DNA of 64,000 nt from CAZRNB01 sp964601355 (GTDB lineage Bacteria; Planctomycetota; Phycisphaerae; Sedimentisphaerales; Anaerobacaceae): positions 1 to 64,000 of the forward strand of contig CAZRNB010000004.1 of NCBI GenBank assembly GCA_964601355.1, written 5' to 3'. Each line of letters opens with the position of its first letter. Position 1 is the first letter of the stretch. Below are positions 61,155-64,000 of this stretch, in pieces. Position numbers and translations under genes: made by a program. The notes under the pieces are model-generated. The model saw nothing but the letters and a program-made list of their open reading frames with translations. It did no database searches and had not been told where the DNA came from.

Positions 61155-62897
61155 ATGGCAAAGAAACGCAAACATTTAGGCGAAATACTTTTCAGGGCCG
61201 GACTGGTACAAAAAGAGGCACTTATCAATGCTATCAAGGCCTCAAAAACCAACGGCAAAAAACTTGGGCAGGTATTACTGCAAGAGGGCTTGATAGATGA
61301 AGAAACGCTAACCAAAGCGATAGCCAAGCAATTTGAGTTAAAATATATAAATTTAGACACAGCTCTGATCCCTCCTGATGCAACGAAAATCATACCCGAA
61401 GACCTAATGAAAAGACACAACATCCTTCCGCTGAGCATAAATAACGGCAAATTGAAATTGATTATCAGCGACCCATCCGACCTGGATACGATGGATTCGA
61501 TTCGGCTTCGCCTTAATACCGAATTGGAATGTTATCTTGCCAACCCGACAAAAATTCGCGATCACATCAAGCATTTATCTGAGAAACCACAACAACAGGT
61601 GGTGGAGGACGACAGGCTGAAACACAGTATAGATGCTACCGCAGCCGAGCTTGCTGAAGCCGGTAATGAGATACAGGCGGAGATTTTGAGAAGCCAGGCC
61701 AAAGGCGAAGAAGATGAGGGACCCATCATAAGGCTCGTGAACCTGATAATAGATAGTGCCTTTCATATGCGAGCCAGCGATATACACTTTGAGCCTATGG
61801 CTGACAGGGTACGCGTAAGATATCGTGTGGACGGCGTCTGCCTGGAAAAAGACAATATACCCAAAAATATGCAGGCGCCTCTGATTGCCCGGCTAAAGAT
61901 TCTGTCCGGCATGGACATCGCGGAGAAAAGACTGCCACAGGATGGCCGTATTAAACGCACAATCGCAAACCAGGAGATCGATTTTCGTGTCTCAGCTTTG
62001 CCCGGCAACCACGGAGAAAGCGTGGTGCTGCGTATCCTACGCCGTGACGCGGTCAATATCGGTATTGAATCGCTGGGCTTTGAACAGGACAACTATGAAA
62101 CGTTTCAGAAGATAATCAGAAGACCCAACGGCATCTTCCTCGTTACAGGTCCAACCGGCAGCGGCAAAACCACCACCCTATATGCGGCATTGCAGGAGCT
62201 TAACAAGCCCGATAAGAAAATCGTAACCGCTGAGGACCCTGTTGAATACAACTTCGACGGAATGAATCAGTGCCAGGTTAAAGATGAAATCGGCTTTACA
62301 TTCGAAAAAATACTTCGGTCAATGCTCCGGCAGGCTCCTAATATCATCTTAGTCGGCGAAATTCGAGACGGCACCGTTGCAGATATTGCCGTCCAGGCGG
62401 CACTTACCGGCCACCTTGTCTTCAGCACATTGCACACCAACGACGCCTGCAGTGCGATAACCCGTCTAATAGATATGGGCGTTAAGCCCTTCCTTGTCGC
62501 CAGCTCGATACAAGCCATTATGGCACAAAGACTTGTAAGAATTATTTGTCAGAAATGCAAAGGTATCGACAAAAATCCTGATCCCAATCAGATGCGTATG
62601 CTCAATATCACTAAAGAAGATATTGAAAAACATCCCATATACAAAGGTATGGGATGCCCGCATTGCCTGCATACGGGATACAAAGGCCGGCTTGCCGTCT
62701 TCGAGATGATAGAGCTGAACAATGAAATAAGAGAGCTTTCTTTCAAAAAAGCACCTGCCGGAGAGCTAAGAAAGGCTGCTAAGGCAAGTGGAATGAGAAC
62801 CTTGCTGGAAGATGGTAAAATCAAAATATTCAATGGTATCACTACACCTGCTGAGGTCGTGAGCATAGCACAGACAGAAGAACTGCTGGTAGATTAA
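61155..62897 (+). CDS. pilB: Type IV pilus assembly ATPase PilB
   Basis: PilB powers pilin polymerisation at the inner membrane. N-terminal MshEN-type domain (LGEILFRAGLVQKEALINA...), then the motor: Walker A LVTGPTGSGKTTTLYA, Asp box, Walker B NIILVGEIRDGTVADIA, His box. A four-cysteine zinc site (CQKC, CPHC near the C-terminus) is present. Start ATG 61155 (MAKKRKH) with an alternative TTG six bases upstream. Followed by pilT. Confidence 0.93.
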   Translation: MAKKRKHLGEILFRAGLVQKEALINAIKASKTNGKKLGQVLLQEGLIDEETLTKAIAKQFELKYINLDTALIPPDATKIIPEDLMKRHNILPLSINNGKLKLIISDPSDLDTMDSIRLRLNTELECYLANPTKIRDHIKHLSEKPQQQVVEDDRLKHSIDATAAELAEAGNEIQAEILRSQAKGEEDEGPIIRLVNLIIDSAFHMRASDIHFEPMADRVRVRYRVDGVCLEKDNIPKNMQAPLIARLKILSGMDIAEKRLPQDGRIKRTIANQEIDFRVSALPGNHGESVVLRILRRDAVNIGIESLGFEQDNYETFQKIIRRPNGIFLVTGPTGSGKTTTLYAALQELNKPDKKIVTAEDPVEYNFDGMNQCQVKDEIGFTFEKILRSMLRQAPNIILVGEIRDGTVADIAVQAALTGHLVFSTLHTNDACSAITRLIDMGVKPFLVASSIQAIMAQRLVRIICQKCKGIDKNPDPNQMRMLNITKEDIEKHPIYKGMGCPHCLHTGYKGRLAVFEMIELNNEIRELSFKKAPAGELRKAAKASGMRTLLEDGKIKIFNGITTPAEVVSIAQTEELLVD

Positions 62898-62927
62898 ACA
62901 AAATATAATTGATTGAGGAATATAAAA

Positions 62928-64000
62928 TGGCAACAGTAAACATGGACAGAATATTATACGCTTGTGTCGCACAAGGAGCATCCGATATACACATTACTGT
63001 TGGCCGACCGCCGGTACTGCGAATAGATGAACGACTAAGAAATCTGGAAACCAAGGTCCTTGAACCGGATGATACTATGGCCCTAATGAAGAGCATCACA
63101 CCTGATCGAAACCAGCAGGAGCTCCAGGAAGAAGGAGGAACCGATTATGGCTTTGCTTATGGCGATAAAGGAAGATTCCGCGTCTCCGTATTCAGACAAA
63201 AAGGTAATATCTCGATAGTTCTCCGTCTTATCCCATCAAAAATACTGACCTTTGAGCAAATAGGGCTACCCAAGATTTGTGCTGCTCTGTGCCGCAGGCC
63301 CAGGGGGATGTTCCTGGTTACAGGCCCAACCGGCAGCGGTAAAACAACCACCTTAGCCTGTATGATAAACTATATCAACGAAAATTTCGACCGCCACATC
63401 GTAACCGTAGAAGAGCCGATAGAATATTACCACCCCCATAAAAAATCCATTATCAATCAGCGCGAGGTGGGCGTTGATGTTCCGAGTTTTAGTGAGGCAT
63501 TAAGGCGTGTTTTAAGAATGGACCCCGACGTGATTTTGGTAGGTGAATTGCGCGATTTGGAGACTATTGAAGCAGCCGTTAGAGCTGCTGAAACCGGCCA
63601 CTTGCTCTTTAGTACAGTTCATACAACAAGTGCCGCTGGAACAATCACCAGACTCATCGACGTGTTCCCTGTGAGCCAGCAGGAGCAAATCCGTATCCAG
63701 CTAAGCAGTAACCTAATTGCAGTTCTCAGCCAGGTTCTCTGTCCTTTAGCTACCGGCAGAGGAAGAATTGCAGGTTATGAATTTATGGTTGTAACACCTG
63801 CTATTGCCAATTTGATCCGCGAAAACAAGACTTACCGAATCGATTCGAGCATTCAAACCGGCAAAAAACTTGGAATGCAGCTCCTCGACGAGCACCTCTG
63901 GCAGCTTTATGATGCCGGCAGAATTACATTGGATGAAATGCTTGAAAAAAGCCGTCAGCCGGGCCCATTGCAGGATAAAGCTGTTGCCAAATTGAACTCC
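62928..64000 (+). CDS. pilT: Type IV pilus retraction ATPase PilT (cut by window end)
   Basis: Starts ATG 62928 after TGAGGA; 357 codons are visible and the frame is open at the window edge. MDRILYACVAQGASDIHITV begins the N-terminal domain. Walker A FLVTGPTGSGKTTT, the Asp box, Walker B DVILVGELRDLETIEAA and the His box HLLFSTVHTTSA follow. AIRNLIRE-like AIANLIRENKTYRIDSSIQT is the PilT signature. Nearly full length. It pairs with pilB for twitching or DNA uptake. Confidence 0.95.

Overview
The window looks like a metagenome-assembled scaffold from a Phycisphaerae-like planctomycete (inference). Three things suggest this: a secreted protein ending in a short dockerin-like tail of the type common in that class, several secreted carbohydrate-related proteins, and a 100-N scaffold gap flanked by identical 55-base ends. 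There is no rRNA, CRISPR array, prophage or reverse transcriptase in view. Most genes are housekeeping and sit in short operons on both strands.

Layout. 1-5.9 kb (minus strand): glmU, prs, rplY(ctc), pth, rpsF, ssb, rpsR, with a tRNA-Gln upstream of glmU and a four-helix-bundle (S23/Avd-family) gene between rplY and pth. 6.2-16 kb: rlmN, ftsK, a secreted dockerin-tailed protein, a UxaE-like epimerase, a decayed IS1-type transposase, a proteasome-beta-like hydrolase beside a small basic protein, an esterase broken by one amber codon, and rsmA. 16.5-24 kb: a second four-helix-bundle gene, pdxA, a lone DNA methylase, ribE, then a PmeII-type restriction-modification island that appears to have landed at the start of a thymidylate-synthase-like gene. 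24-30 kb: a PPIase, a structured-RNA candidate, nrdR, an ATP-cone protein, a lipase-like hydrolase and an AvcD-like antiphage cytidine deaminase. 30-38 kb: trpS, a DUF2007 protein, scpA, trxA, nfnAB, an RNase HI-PurN fusion and a zinc-ribbon coiled-coil protein. 38-51 kb: an M20 peptidase, a methyltransferase, a GNAT protein, speD, an MMPL/RND exporter, a beta-helix protein, an aminotransferase, rplU, a U32 protein and a siroheme dehydrogenase. 51-64 kb: a large lipoprotein, fumarase beta, YchF, glutaminyl cyclotransferase, a polyol dehydrogenase, a toxin-antitoxin pair, cinA, pilB and pilT (cut by the window end).

The most unusual feature is not a single gene. Short sequences form dozens of hairpins of two kinds. 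The first kind are palindromes built around GGCTAAATA / TTTAGCCCC and CCCCACGTAA. Seven genes end inside them, so the element supplies the stop codon, and one lies in frame inside ribE. The second kind are low-complexity 'quasi-repeats', in which a short theme is repeated with variations and then usually repeated again in inverted orientation. Each locus has its own dialect. Both four-helix-bundle genes lie between such inverted arms, and the arms match in dialect within a locus but differ between loci. Other copies are solo hairpins between genes or are read in frame inside rlmN, the RNase HI-PurN linker, the thymidylate-synthase-like gene and several protein ends. I regard these S23-bounded quasi-repeat units as the best candidate for an undescribed system. 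That is inference from one window.
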